DNA of 64,000 nucleotides from JBKBRC01 sp046292345 (GCA_046292345.1 JBKBRC010000013.1:1-64000); one strand, 5' to 3'. Shown: positions 26,449 through 35,422, counted from the first letter of the stretch. Notes: generated by a model not told the origin, from the sequence alone. Numbers and translations: made by a program.

Positions 26449-28815
26449 TCAGATGGCAGCCGCCACCTCGGCCAGCAGGCTCCTGAGCTCGGGCGCGAGC
26501 AGGACCGCGAGCGCTGGCCGAAGGTCCGGAAGCATGCCGCGGCGCCGCGCCTCGCGGTCAATCCGGGCTGCCTCCGCCTCGGCCCGCTCGAGGTGCGCCG
26601 CCGCGACACGGACAGGCCCCGTGCTTGCGTGCTCCGCCAGGCCCAGTACGTAGTGCAGCCCCGCGCACGCCACGACGAGGTGATATGCCGCCTCGGCCGG
26701 GTCGGCGAGATCGGACAGCGCCTCGGCTGAGTCGAACGTGCGGACTTCCTCGTAGCGGGCCCAGAGTGCCGTCGCGAGCACGTGCCGCAGGCGGGTCGGG
26801 CCGGGGCGGGCGTCGGCCTCACCGACGAGGTCGTCGGCCGGGCGCGCGAGCGCGGCCAGCGCTGCGTCTGAGCGCAGGAAAGCCAGGACGGCGGCCAGGC
26901 CAGAGCGGAGCGCTGACACGGCCGCCCCCGGGAGCACCTCCGGCGCAGCACCGGGGGCCGCCGTGGGGGCCGCCGTGGGGGCCGCATCGAGGGCAGCGGC
27001 GAGCGCGGTGTCGAGACGGCGGGCGAGTGGACGCAGCGCTGTACGTACGCGCAAGCCCAACCGGTCTGGCACCGCCGGCGCGAAGACGTCCAGGGCCAGA
27101 CGGATACGGTGGACGGCGAGCAGCGCCCGGCGCAGCCGCGCCGGCTCCGGCCCGCCGGCGAGCGCAGCCACGGCTTGCTCGAACTGCGCCTGCTGGTAGG
27201 CGAGTACGGCCCGGGCGGCCTCGGGCAGAAGTTCGTCGCCGCTCAGGCGCGGCCGCCGGGGGGACGCGGCGGCCGCGTGCGCGGGCGCCTCGCTGCGCTC
27301 TCTGGCTTCGGCGGCCGGAGACGCTTCGTTTGTGGCAACCGCGGGTTCCGGTCCATGGCGCTCAGCGGCAGGGAGTGCGTGGGCACCCGGCTCCTCGCGT
27401 GGCACGGCCTCCGGCGCGCGCGCCGCCTCCAGCTCCAGCGCCCTGTTGCCAACGGTCTCGGCCGGGGCGTCGTCCAGCACGGGCGTATCCGTGGTGCCCG
27501 GCTGAAACAGCTCGAGGAGCGCGTCGAGGTCTTTTACCTCAGAGTCAGCGGCGGCGGAGCCGGCGGCGGCAGAGTCGGTGGCGGAGTCGGCGGCGGCGGA
27601 GTCGGCGGCGGCGGAGTCGGCGGTCTCTGCCGCCTCGTCGTCGGGATGGACGAGCGGACGGACGGCGTAGGCGCCGGCCGAGGCGTCCTCTGCGGGCGGG
27701 GCCTCCGCGGGCGGGACCTCTGCAGGCGGGACCTCCGCAGGCGACCCCGCGTCGAGCGCAGGCGGCACGGAAGCGGGCAGTCCGTCTCCCTCGACCGGGG
27801 TGCTTGCGGGAGCACCGTGCTCCCTTGCAAGTGCTCCCGCGGCGCTGCCGCGCTCTGTTTCGGGCGCGGCCGGGGGTGCGGCCGGGGACGCAGGCGGGGA
27901 CGCAGGCGGCCGCGTGCCCCCGACGAGCTCGGAGACGCGGTACTGCGGCATCGCCGGACGCCCGGCAAGCGCCTGAGGTTGTTCCTCGGCGAAGATGCCC
28001 AGCCGGTGCTCGCGGAAGAGTTGCTTCCAGTGGCGCACGCGGGCCACGCTCAGGCCCGTCTGCGCGGCGATCGTGGTGGCGCGGAAGCCGCGCGCGTCGA
28101 GCAGCACGACGCGCGCGCGGCGGCGGAGCATGGGCGAGCCGTTTTCGAGCAGCGCCTCGATGGTTGCACGCTCGTCGGGGAGCAGGAGCAGCGGCTGCTC
28201 GAGCGAGCGCGGCACGTGAAGCAGCCCGCGCTCGTACTTGGTGTAGGCGACCGGCTCGAGCCCGTGCTCCCGGAGCACCGGATCGAGCCGGAGCAGGTCC
28301 GTGTCCCGCCCGTCGCGCGCGCGCTCGATCTCGAGCTCGTGCGAGACGTGGCGGGCGCCCCCCTCGACCTCGTAGACGACGACGTCGAACGAGAACAGCC
28401 CCACCAGACGTGAGCCGTCGTAGGCCAGGCGCGGCGTGCGGTACTGCCGGAGCCCGAGGAGGGACACGAGCACGTCTTCGGGGCGCAGCAGCCGCGCGAG
28501 GATGTCGGCGAGCGGCCCATCGGGGACGCGGAAGCGGCCGTCGGCGGGGGCGGCCGAGAGGGCCGCCTCGGCCTCGGCGCCAGGCTGCGCGGCCCCGTCG
28601 CGGAGCGAGCGGAGCGAGGCGTGCAGCGTCTCGCCCTGCTCGCGCACGCGGAGCGCGAGTCCTTGCCGGAGCAGTTCCCCGTCCTCGGTATCGAAGTACC
28701 GGTCGCGCACGCTGCGGGGCGGCAGCGGATCCAGCAGAAACCCGGCCAGGTCGGGCGCCTGGATGAGCGCGGCGAACGGCCCGGGGCGCTGGGCGACGTA
28801 CGTGGTAGGGAGCAT
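26449..28815 (-). CDS. CYTH-HTH-CHAD three-domain fusion protein
   Basis: A 788-residue cytoplasmic protein. Residues about 1-205 are a CYTH/triphosphate-tunnel-like domain (RDRYFDTEDGELLRQGLALRVRE), but the usual N-terminal ExExK metal motif is not visible. Residues about 213-278 are a winged-helix/homeodomain-like unit of the IS630-transposase type (RRRARVVLLDARGF, TTIAAQTGLSVARVRHWKQLF). Residues about 280-540 are a low-complexity Pro/Ala/Glu linker with DSAAA repeats. From about 545 to the end is a helical CHAD domain with His and acid/base helices. CHAD domains bind polyphosphate and often pair with CYTH; the DNA-binding-like middle domain is unusual. TACCTTG is 52 bp upstream of the ATG. 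Confidence 0.85.
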   Translation of the reverse strand: MLPTTYVAQRPGPFAALIQAPDLAGFLLDPLPPRSVRDRYFDTEDGELLRQGLALRVREQGETLHASLRSLRDGAAQPGAEAEAALSAAPADGRFRVPDGPLADILARLLRPEDVLVSLLGLRQYRTPRLAYDGSRLVGLFSFDVVVYEVEGGARHVSHELEIERARDGRDTDLLRLDPVLREHGLEPVAYTKYERGLLHVPRSLEQPLLLLPDERATIEALLENGSPMLRRRARVVLLDARGFRATTIAAQTGLSVARVRHWKQLFREHRLGIFAEEQPQALAGRPAMPQYRVSELVGGTRPPASPPASPAAPPAAPETERGSAAGALAREHGAPASTPVEGDGLPASVPPALDAGSPAEVPPAEVPPAEAPPAEDASAGAYAVRPLVHPDDEAAETADSAAADSAAADSATDSAAAGSAAADSEVKDLDALLELFQPGTTDTPVLDDAPAETVGNRALELEAARAPEAVPREEPGAHALPAAERHGPEPAVATNEASPAAEARERSEAPAHAAAASPRRPRLSGDELLPEAARAVLAYQQAQFEQAVAALAGGPEPARLRRALLAVHRIRLALDVFAPAVPDRLGLRVRTALRPLARRLDTALAAALDAAPTAAPTAAPGAAPEVLPGAAVSALRSGLAAVLAFLRSDAALAALARPADDLVGEADARPGPTRLRHVLATALWARYEEVRTFDSAEALSDLADPAEAAYHLVVACAGLHYVLGLAEHASTGPVRVAAAHLERAEAEAARIDREARRRGMLPDLRPALAVLLAPELRSLLAEVAAAI

Positions 28816-28867
28816 GGACGGGGAGGAGCAGGCCGGCGCGGCCGGTCGCGCGGTGCGACCAGTCGCG

Positions 28868-28874
28868 CAAGGTA
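28868..28874 (-). promoter_or_regulatory. Putative TAnnTTG promoter element for the CYTH-CHAD gene
   Basis: TACCTTG followed by CG on the minus strand, 52 bp upstream of the ATG at 28815, lies in the short gap after pepF. Confidence 0.5.
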
Positions 28875-28907
28875 GCGCCGCGCCTGGAGTTGCGCAGCCC
28901 CGGCGGG

Positions 28908-30695
28908 TCAACCTGCGAGGGCCTCGGCCTCGGCCACGAGCGCCTCGATGTGCCCCAGCCCCTGCTGCCAGAACGCGGGGTCCTCGAGATCAATGCCCAG
29001 CCGGCCGACGAGCACGTGCGGCCAGTCCGAGCCGCCGGCGGCAAGCAGGTCGCGGTAGCGCGGTGGGAAGGCGGCTCCCTCGTCCTGGTAGCGCGCGTAG
29101 AGCGCGAGCACGAGCAGTTCGCCGAACGCGTAAGCGTAGACGTAGCCGGGCGTGTGCACGAAGTGCGGGATGTAGCTCCACCAGTGCCGGTAGCCCGGCG
29201 TAAGCGTGACCGCGTCGCCGTACATGGCGCGCTGCGTCTCCGTCCAGTGGCGCGCGAAGTCGTCGGCCGAGAGCTCACCCTCGGTGCGGCGGTGCGTGTG
29301 GATGCGCTCCTCGAAGCGGTTCATCGTGATCTGCCGGAAGACCGTGGCCATCGAGTCGTCGATCTTGCCGACGAGCAGCGCGAGCCGGTCTGCGGGCCGC
29401 TCGAGCGCGCCGAGCAGGCGCTGGAACGTGAGCATCTCGCCAAAGACCGAAGCCGTCTCGGCAGTCGTGAGCGGCGTGTCGGCGTGAAAGAGGCCCTGCT
29501 CGCGTGCAAGGAACTGGTGCACGCCGTGGCCGAGCTCGTGCGCGAGCGTCTGCACGTCGCGCACCTTGCCGGTATAGTTCAGGAGCACGTAGGGATGCGC
29601 GCCTGGCACGGCGCCGTGGCTGAAGGCGCCCCCGCGCTTACCGGCCACGGGCGGCGCGTCGATCCAGCGCTCGTCGAAGAAGCGGCCGGCGATGCGGCCC
29701 ATCTCCGGGTGGAAGTCCGTGTAGGCTTCGAGCACGGTCTGCCGCGCCTCGTCCCACGAGAACGTGCGCTCGGCCTCGCCGAGGGGCGCGTAGCGGTCGT
29801 AGTCGTACAGCGTGCCGAGCCCGAGCAGGCGCTGCTTGAGGCGGTAGAAGCGCGCCACGAGATCGTAGCGCGACGTGACGGCCTCGACGAGCGCCTCGAC
29901 GCTCTCCGGGCGGATCTCGTTGGCCTCGTTGCGCGCTGCAATCCACGAGCCGTAGCCGCGGAGCCGGTCCGAGGCGGCCTTATCCGCCAGGACGGTGTTG
30001 AACACGAACGTGAGCGGGCGCGCGAGCCCCTCGAGCCCCTCGGTAAGGGCCGCGTGCGCGTCGCGGCGGAGGGCGCGGTCGGCGTCGTGGAGGTACGCTA
30101 GGGCCTGCTGCAGCGGCAGCGCCTGGCCGCGCACCGCGAAGCGCGCCGCGCCGAGTGTCTCGTCGAAGAAGCGCGTCCACGCGCCGCGGCCGGTGACGTC
30201 CTTCTCGGCAACGATGCGCTCCTCGGGCTCCGAGAGCACGTGTTCGCGCGCGTCGAGCTTGAGCTCGAGCGCGTGGCGATAGCGCGCGAGCGCGGGCGCC
30301 TCGAGCAGCGCCCGCGCGGCCGACTCGTCGGCCCGCGCCCACTCGACGTCGAAGAAGAGCAGGTGCTGGCTCGCGCGCGTGCAGGCTTCCCGGACGCGCT
30401 GGAGCAGCGCTCCCCGGCGCGCGTCCTCCGTGTCGGTAGACCAGTCGAGGTAGGCGTAGGTGTAGGCACGGCCGGTGCGCTCGTGCACGGCCTCGATCTG
30501 CGCCAGCAGCGCTGCGAGAGCCTCGGCGTCGGCCGCGCCGACGTAGGTGCCGACGCGCCCGCGATGCGCGGCGGCGAGTGCCTCGGCGGCGGCCTCCGCC
30601 CGCTCGAGGTCCGCGTCGAGCGCGGCGGTGTCCGGGTAGAGGTCGGAGAGGTTCCAGCGGACGTCTTCGGCTCCGGTGGGCGTCACGGTAAGCAT
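28908..30695 (-). CDS. pepF: Oligoendopeptidase F, M3 family
   Basis: A 595-residue zinc metallopeptidase that cuts short peptides in the cytoplasm. The zinc motif HELGH is at residues 386-390, with the third ligand E413 in TTAETASVFGE. The upstream LLNYTGKVRDVQTLAHE and downstream PGYVYAYAFGELL match the PepF branch of M3. Length is typical and there is no signal peptide. The CYTH-CHAD gene follows on the same strand after about 90 bp with its own promoter-like element, so the two are probably separate units. Confidence 0.94.
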   Translation of the reverse strand: MLTVTPTGAEDVRWNLSDLYPDTAALDADLERAEAAAEALAAAHRGRVGTYVGAADAEALAALLAQIEAVHERTGRAYTYAYLDWSTDTEDARRGALLQRVREACTRASQHLLFFDVEWARADESAARALLEAPALARYRHALELKLDAREHVLSEPEERIVAEKDVTGRGAWTRFFDETLGAARFAVRGQALPLQQALAYLHDADRALRRDAHAALTEGLEGLARPLTFVFNTVLADKAASDRLRGYGSWIAARNEANEIRPESVEALVEAVTSRYDLVARFYRLKQRLLGLGTLYDYDRYAPLGEAERTFSWDEARQTVLEAYTDFHPEMGRIAGRFFDERWIDAPPVAGKRGGAFSHGAVPGAHPYVLLNYTGKVRDVQTLAHELGHGVHQFLAREQGLFHADTPLTTAETASVFGEMLTFQRLLGALERPADRLALLVGKIDDSMATVFRQITMNRFEERIHTHRRTEGELSADDFARHWTETQRAMYGDAVTLTPGYRHWWSYIPHFVHTPGYVYAYAFGELLVLALYARYQDEGAAFPPRYRDLLAAGGSDWPHVLVGRLGIDLEDPAFWQQGLGHIEALVAEAEALAG

Positions 30696-30785
30696 GGCGG
30701 GGAGGGGCGGGGAACGGGCCTTTTATTTTATCGGGGAGCGCCTCGAGCGGCCTGGGGCAGGCCTATTTTGCCTTTGCGAGGGCGC

Positions 30786-30792
30786 CAAGCTA
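30786..30792 (-). promoter_or_regulatory. Putative TAnnTTG promoter element for pepF
   Basis: TAGCTTG on the minus strand lies 90 bp upstream of the pepF ATG. An A/T-rich tract (30719-30735) lies between it and the gene. Confidence 0.45.
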
Positions 30793-30911
30793 GCCCTTGC
30801 GTGGATCTGGCGGCACGTACGCGCCGCCCCCCTCGGTCTGGCCGGCGGCTTCCCTGGCCTCGGCGCAGCGCCTTCGCCTCTTTTCTTTCCCGTCCCGCCT
30901 CTTCGCACGCC

Positions 30912-31265
30912 ATGGCCCGCGTCGCCGAGCTCGTCCGCCCTGAAGACTTTCAGTCCGCCCTCGACGCCTCGCAGGAGGGTCCGGTCGCCCTGCTCAAGCA
31001 CAGCATCGCCTGCCCGATCTCGGCTCGCGGGCAGGAGCAGTTCGTCGGGCTCGAGGCCGAGGGCGACCCGCCGCTCTACTGCGTCGTCGTGCAGTACGCC
31101 CGGCCGCTCTCGCAGCACATCGCCGAGACGCTGGGCGTCAAGCACGAGACGCCGCAGGCGCTCATCCTGCGCCGTGGCAAAGCCGTGGCCGTCTTCAACC
31201 ACCGCGAGATCACTACTGCGGGCCTCCGCGAAGCCGCCCGCGCCGCGGCCCGCGAAGCCGCCTGA
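30912..31265 (+). CDS. ytxJ: YtxJ-type monothiol bacilliredoxin
   Basis: A 117-residue thioredoxin-fold protein with the YtxJ signature LLKHSIACPISARGQEQF: a single redox cysteine before cis-Pro, instead of CxxC. Proteins of this family are proposed to remove bacillithiol from protein thiols, so the gene hints that this organism uses bacillithiol. The ATG at 30912 gives a protein of family length. The lipoprotein gene follows 44 bp downstream on the same strand. Confidence 0.88.
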   Translation: MARVAELVRPEDFQSALDASQEGPVALLKHSIACPISARGQEQFVGLEAEGDPPLYCVVVQYARPLSQHIAETLGVKHETPQALILRRGKAVAVFNHREITTAGLREAARAAAREAA

Positions 31266-31309
31266 ACCGCTCCGCTGCGCCCCCCCCCGACGCGGCTCGT
31301 CTTCTTCTT

Positions 31310-32182
31310 ATGCGCCTCGCGCCCTCGCTGTCCGTCCTCGCCTTCCTGCTGCTCAGCGCCTGCGCGCCCGAGCCCTCTCAGCCGGCCGACCCCTTCGACG
31401 GGGACGCCGCGGCGCCGGCGGCGCCGGCCTTCGTGCTCGAAGGCCCCTCGGGCGTGCTCACCACCACCGACGTAGCCGGGAGCACCGTCGTCCTGCTCTT
31501 CGCCGAGGCCGGGGACGACGCGTGGCAGTACCTGGCCGAGGCGGCGCCGGACCTGCTCGCCGCGGGCGCTCTCGTTGCGGGCGCCGCCACGGACGGCCCG
31601 ACGCCGGAGGGCGCGCCCTTTCTGACGTACGACGACCCGCACGCTCAGACCGCGCGCCGCTTCGGCTATGCCGGCGCACCGCTGCTCGTCGTGCTCGGCG
31701 CCGACGGGACGCTCCGCGCGCACTCGGTCGCGCTTCGCTCGGCCGGCGACGTGCTCGCCGCCGCGGCCCCCTCGCTGCTCGAGGCCGAGCCGGCCCCGCG
31801 CCCGAACGAACTGGCCGCCGGCCGCGTCGACGCGGCGCAGGCCCGCGCGCTCGTCGCGGAGGGCGCCGCGCTCGTAGACCTGCGCCCGGCCGAGATGGTG
31901 CGCGTCGAGGGGCCGATCGCGCACGCCGTCCGCCCGGCCACGCCGCTTGCGGCGCAGGCGCTCCCGGCCAACCTCGCCGCGCCCGTCGTCATCGTCGGGC
32001 CGGGGGCCATGCAGGCGGCGGCCCGCGCCAGGAGTTGGGGCTACACGCGCGTCTACCACCTGACCGACGCCTCCGACCTCGCCGACTCGGACGCGGCGCC
32101 GCTCGTCTACCCGGCGCAGAAAAACGGACGCGGCACCAGCGACGAAGGCCCGACCATGGCTCCGGGGCGCGTCCGCGGCTGA
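31310..32182 (+). CDS. Lipoprotein with degenerate thioredoxin-like and rhodanese-like domains
   Basis: A 290-residue predicted lipoprotein. The lipobox LLSAC places the lipidated Cys at residue 18. Residues about 45-150 look like a thioredoxin/redoxin fold (VVLLFAEAGDDAWQYL, APLLVVLGADGTLRAHS) without any cysteine. Residues about 170-270 resemble a rhodanese domain (VDLRPAEMVRVEGPIAHAV, RSWGYTRVYHL), but the catalytic Cys position reads VVIVGPGA. Both domains therefore seem non-catalytic and may bind partners or ligands. It sits behind the bacilliredoxin gene. The domain calls are pattern-based. Confidence 0.68.
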   Translation: MRLAPSLSVLAFLLLSACAPEPSQPADPFDGDAAAPAAPAFVLEGPSGVLTTTDVAGSTVVLLFAEAGDDAWQYLAEAAPDLLAAGALVAGAATDGPTPEGAPFLTYDDPHAQTARRFGYAGAPLLVVLGADGTLRAHSVALRSAGDVLAAAAPSLLEAEPAPRPNELAAGRVDAAQARALVAEGAALVDLRPAEMVRVEGPIAHAVRPATPLAAQALPANLAAPVVIVGPGAMQAAARARSWGYTRVYHLTDASDLADSDAAPLVYPAQKNGRGTSDEGPTMAPGRVRG

Positions 32183-32257
32183 GGCCATCGCGCGGCCGGA
32201 CCGGCGGGCCGCACGCTCGGGGCGCGCGGACAGGCTACCTTGTAGCCCGCCGCGCCG

Positions 32258-32341
<84 letters not shown>

Positions 32342-32348
32342 GCACGCG

Positions 32349-32355
32349 CAAAATA
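32349..32355 (-). promoter_or_regulatory. TAnnTTG promoter element of the tRNA-Leu gene
   Basis: TATTTTG followed by CG ends 7 bp upstream of the tRNA 5' end. Because a tRNA transcript starts close to its mature end, this placement independently supports TAnnTTG as the -7 element here. Confidence 0.6.
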
Positions 32356-32378
32356 GCCCCGCTCCCGCCCGAGGCGCC

Positions 32379-33164
32379 ATGTCCGAGGCCCTTCGCGCCA
32401 TCGCCCAGTTCGCCGCCGACCATGCCTACGCGCCCTACTCCAGGGCTCCGGCCGCCGTCGCGCTCCTGCTCTCGGACGGGACCGTTGTGACGGGCGCGCG
32501 CATGGAGAACGCCTCGTACCCGCTCACGATTCCGGCTCTGCAGGCGGCCTGGGCGCGCGCGCGCGCCGCTGGCCGGCAGGACTTCGTGGCCGCCGCCGCC
32601 AGCCGCCCCTTCGAGCCGGCCGAGCTGGCGTTCCTGCGCGAGACCTCGCGCCGCGACTGGACGGCCACGGGCTTCGGCTTGGCCACGGTGCAGGGCCTCG
32701 CCGCACCCGAGCCCTCCGCGCTGCTCTCACCGTTCATGGACCGCACCCGGCCCGCGTCCGATGCGGCCGGGCTCGCGCTCGCGCTCGAGGCCGCCTCGCG
32801 GGCCGCGGCCGTCGTCTCGCGCTTCCCCGTCGGCTGCGTGCTCGAGCTCGCCGACGGGCGCCTCGTCGCCGGGGCCAACGTGGAGCATCCGTCCGACTGG
32901 ACGCGCGGGCTCTGCGCCGAGCGTGTCGCGCTCAGCGCTGCCCTGGTCGGGCACGCCGAGGCGCTGCGCCGCATCTACCTCGCGTGCCCGCACGCGCCCG
33001 GCGCCACGCCCTGCGGCGGCTGCCGGCAGGTACTCGCCGAGCGCGCCCCCGGCGTGCCGGTCGTGCTCTGGCAGGGCGAGGGCCACGCGCCCGTGCAGAC
33101 CACGCCCGAGGCGCTCCTGCCAGGCGCCTTCGCCGGCGCCGACCTCCGCCGCGCCCCCGCCTGA
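32379..33164 (+). CDS. cdd: Cytidine deaminase, two-domain, reversed order
   Basis: A 261-residue zinc enzyme that deaminates cytidine/deoxycytidine to uridine. The active centre lies in the C-terminal half: C179-A-E181 (LCAERVAL) and P211-C212 with C215 (PCGGCRQ). The N-terminal half (YAPYSRAPAAVALL, MENASYPLTIPALQ) has no zinc ligands. It resembles the degenerate C-terminal half of E. coli Cdd, where the catalytic domain comes first, so the domain order is swapped relative to that enzyme. Total length is slightly below the 294 residues of the E. coli protein. The gene starts 38 bp beyond the divergent tRNA-Leu. Confidence 0.88.
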   Translation: MSEALRAIAQFAADHAYAPYSRAPAAVALLLSDGTVVTGARMENASYPLTIPALQAAWARARAAGRQDFVAAAASRPFEPAELAFLRETSRRDWTATGFGLATVQGLAAPEPSALLSPFMDRTRPASDAAGLALALEAASRAAAVVSRFPVGCVLELADGRLVAGANVEHPSDWTRGLCAERVALSAALVGHAEALRRIYLACPHAPGATPCGGCRQVLAERAPGVPVVLWQGEGHAPVQTTPEALLPGAFAGADLRRAPA

Positions 33165-33195
33165 GACGCCCGAGCGGCCCGCGGCAGGCACGCGT

Positions 33196-33202
33196 TAGCT
33201 TG
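33196..33202 (+). promoter_or_regulatory. TAnnTTG promoter element close to the start codon
   Basis: TAGCTTG ends only 10 bp before the ATG at 33213. If it is a -7 element, the mRNA would be leaderless or nearly so. Confidence 0.5.
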
Positions 33203-33212
33203 GCCCAACGCC

Positions 33213-35336
33213 ATGGACCTCGCCCTCGCCTACCCGCCCGCTCTGCTCGTCGCCAGCGGGCTCGCCGCCGCGGCGTTCGCCTGGTGGAGCTACGGACGGA
33301 TGCAGCCCCGCGTGGGCCGGGCGCGGCGCGCCGGGCTCGCCACGCTCCGCTTCGCGGCGCTCTTCGCCGTGCTGCTGCTGCTCTTCGAGCCGGCCTGGAC
33401 GCGCCTGACGCGCACCGCCGAGCCGCCGCTCCTGGTCCTGCTCGTCGACACGAGCGAGAGCGTCACGCTCGGCGACGGGCCGCCGAGCCGGCGCGTGGTC
33501 GACGCGCTGCGGGCGCTCCCGGATGACCCGGCCCTGCGCCTCTACGCCTTCGACACGGACGCCCGGCCCGCCCGCCGCGACAGCCTCGCCTTCACGGGCG
33601 AGCGGACCGACATCTCGGGCGCGCTCGAGCGCGTCGAGCAGGACTTTGCCGGGCGCAACCTGCGCGCTGTCATCCTGGTCACCGACGGGCGCTTCAACGC
33701 CGGGCGCAACCCGGCCTACCTCGCCGAGCGCTTCGCCGTGCCCATCCACGCGGTTCCGGCCGGCGACAGCCTCTCGGCGCGCGACGTCCGCGCCGTGCGC
33801 GTGGTCACCAACGAGGTCGCCTACACGGGTGCCGAGCTGCCTTTCCGCCTGGCCGTCCGCGCGACAGGTTTTGCCGGGCAGGCGACGCGCGTGACGCTCA
33901 GTCAGGGCGGACGCGTGCTCGCCTCGGCACCGCTCACCCTGCCGCCCGATGGCGTCGAGGCCGAGGTGGAGCTCGCCGCCGTGCCCACCGCGCCGGGGCC
34001 GGCCCGCTTCACACTCTCGGTGACGCCCCTCACGGGCGAGGCGACCACGCGCAACAACACCCTCACGGCCGACGTGCGCGTGCTCGAAGACCGCCGCCGC
34101 GTACTCGTCGTCGCCGCCGCGCCGGGCCCGGACCTGCCGGCGCTCCGCGCCGCGCTCGAGGCCGACCGCAGCCTGGACGTGACGCTGCGAACGCAGCGCG
34201 CGCCGGGGACGTTCTACGAAGGCCCGCTACCGGACGACCTCGGCCGCTTCGACCTGCTCGTGCTGGCTGGCTACCCCGGCCGCGCCGCCGACGAGCCCAC
34301 AGCCGCGCGCCTCGCGGCCGCCGCGGCCCGGGGCCTGCCGGTCCTCTTCGTGCTCTCGGCGCAGACCAACCTGACCGCGCTCGGACGGCTCTTCGGCGAG
34401 GCGCTCCCCGTCATGCCAGCCCTCCCGCGCCCGAGCCTCGCCGAGGCGACCGCCGCCCCGACGGCAACGGGCCGCGCGCACCCCGTGCTCGAAGGCGCCG
34501 GCGTCTCGCCGGACGCCCTGGCGCGCCTGCCGCCCGTGCTCGCGAGCGAGACGCGGTGGGCGCTCCAGCCCGGCGCGCAGACGCTGCTCGCCGTCCGCCG
34601 CGGGGGGCAAACGCTCGAGGCGCCCCTGCTGGTCGTTCGGCAGGACGGCACGCGCCGCGCCGCCGCGCTGCTCGGCGCCGGCACGTGGCGCTGGCAGGCC
34701 CTCCCCGAAGACCTCGCCGATCTCGGCGCCGCCTACAGCAGCCTGGTAAGCGCGCTCGTGCGCTGGACAACCTCCCGCCAGGACCGGCGCCCGGTGCGCG
34801 TCCGCGCCGACCGCGCGCTCTTCGGCGAGCGCGAGCGCGTCACCTTCAGCGGGCAGGTCTACGACGAGAACCTGCGCCCGCTCGACGGCGCCGAGATACG
34901 CCTGAGCGTCCGGGGCCCCGCCGGGCGCGCGCAGACGCTCGCCATGCGCGCCGTCGGCGCGGGGCGCTTCGTGGCCGATGCCGGCCCGCTCCCGCCGGGC
35001 GCCTACACCTTCACGGCCGAGGCTACCCGCGACGGCGCCCGTCTCGGAGAGGACCGGGGGACGTTCGGCGTGGGACGCCTCGCGGCCGAGTTTCAGGAGC
35101 CCGGCACCGACCTGCCGCTGCTCCGGCAGGTGGCCGCGCGCTCGGGCGGCGCCCTCGTGCCACTCGACAGCCTGCCGGCGTTCGTGCGCGGCCTCCGCGC
35201 CGACGGCCGGCTCGAGCCGCGCCTGACCGAGCAGCGGGCCGAGACGCCGCTGCTCCACCTGCCGTGGCTGCTTGGGCTCGTCGTGCTGCTGCTCGCCGCC
35301 GAGTGGGTGCTCCGCAAGCGGAGCGGGATGGTCTGA
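33213..35336 (+). CDS. VWA-like membrane protein (BatA-family-like)
   Basis: A 707-residue inner-membrane protein. Two N-terminal spans (residues about 8-24 and 45-62) are followed by a von Willebrand A-like region (PPLLVLLVDTSESV as a degenerate MIDAS DxSxS; RAVILVTDGRFNAGRNP). Then come Ig-like sandwich domains (NEVAYTGAELPFRLAV, GERERVTFSGQVYDENLRPLDGAEI) with a glutaminase-like Rossmann segment between them. A last span (LLGLVVLLLAAEWVLRK) precedes the end. This layout is common in Bacteroidota proteins annotated as VWA or 'BatA' membrane proteins. No MoxR ATPase gene is adjacent. The TGA stop lies inside the first unit of a 22-bp tandem array. Confidence 0.82.
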   Translation: MDLALAYPPALLVASGLAAAAFAWWSYGRMQPRVGRARRAGLATLRFAALFAVLLLLFEPAWTRLTRTAEPPLLVLLVDTSESVTLGDGPPSRRVVDALRALPDDPALRLYAFDTDARPARRDSLAFTGERTDISGALERVEQDFAGRNLRAVILVTDGRFNAGRNPAYLAERFAVPIHAVPAGDSLSARDVRAVRVVTNEVAYTGAELPFRLAVRATGFAGQATRVTLSQGGRVLASAPLTLPPDGVEAEVELAAVPTAPGPARFTLSVTPLTGEATTRNNTLTADVRVLEDRRRVLVVAAAPGPDLPALRAALEADRSLDVTLRTQRAPGTFYEGPLPDDLGRFDLLVLAGYPGRAADEPTAARLAAAAARGLPVLFVLSAQTNLTALGRLFGEALPVMPALPRPSLAEATAAPTATGRAHPVLEGAGVSPDALARLPPVLASETRWALQPGAQTLLAVRRGGQTLEAPLLVVRQDGTRRAAALLGAGTWRWQALPEDLADLGAAYSSLVSALVRWTTSRQDRRPVRVRADRALFGERERVTFSGQVYDENLRPLDGAEIRLSVRGPAGRAQTLAMRAVGAGRFVADAGPLPPGAYTFTAEATRDGARLGEDRGTFGVGRLAAEFQEPGTDLPLLRQVAARSGGALVPLDSLPAFVRGLRADGRLEPRLTEQRAETPLLHLPWLLGLVVLLLAAEWVLRKRSGMV

Positions 35337-35393
35337 GCGCAGAAGCAGGATGGTCTGAGCGCAGAAGCAGGATGGTCTGAGCGCTGGAGCAGG
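35328..35393. repeat. 22-bp tandem array spanning a stop codon
   Basis: Three copies of a 22-bp unit, the third with a few changes. The first copy encodes the Met-Val-stop end of the VWA-like gene; later copies repeat that ATG-GTC-TGA end downstream. Confidence 0.95.
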
Positions 35394-35422
35394 ACGGGCG
35401 TGTCTGGTCTGCGTAGGCAGGC

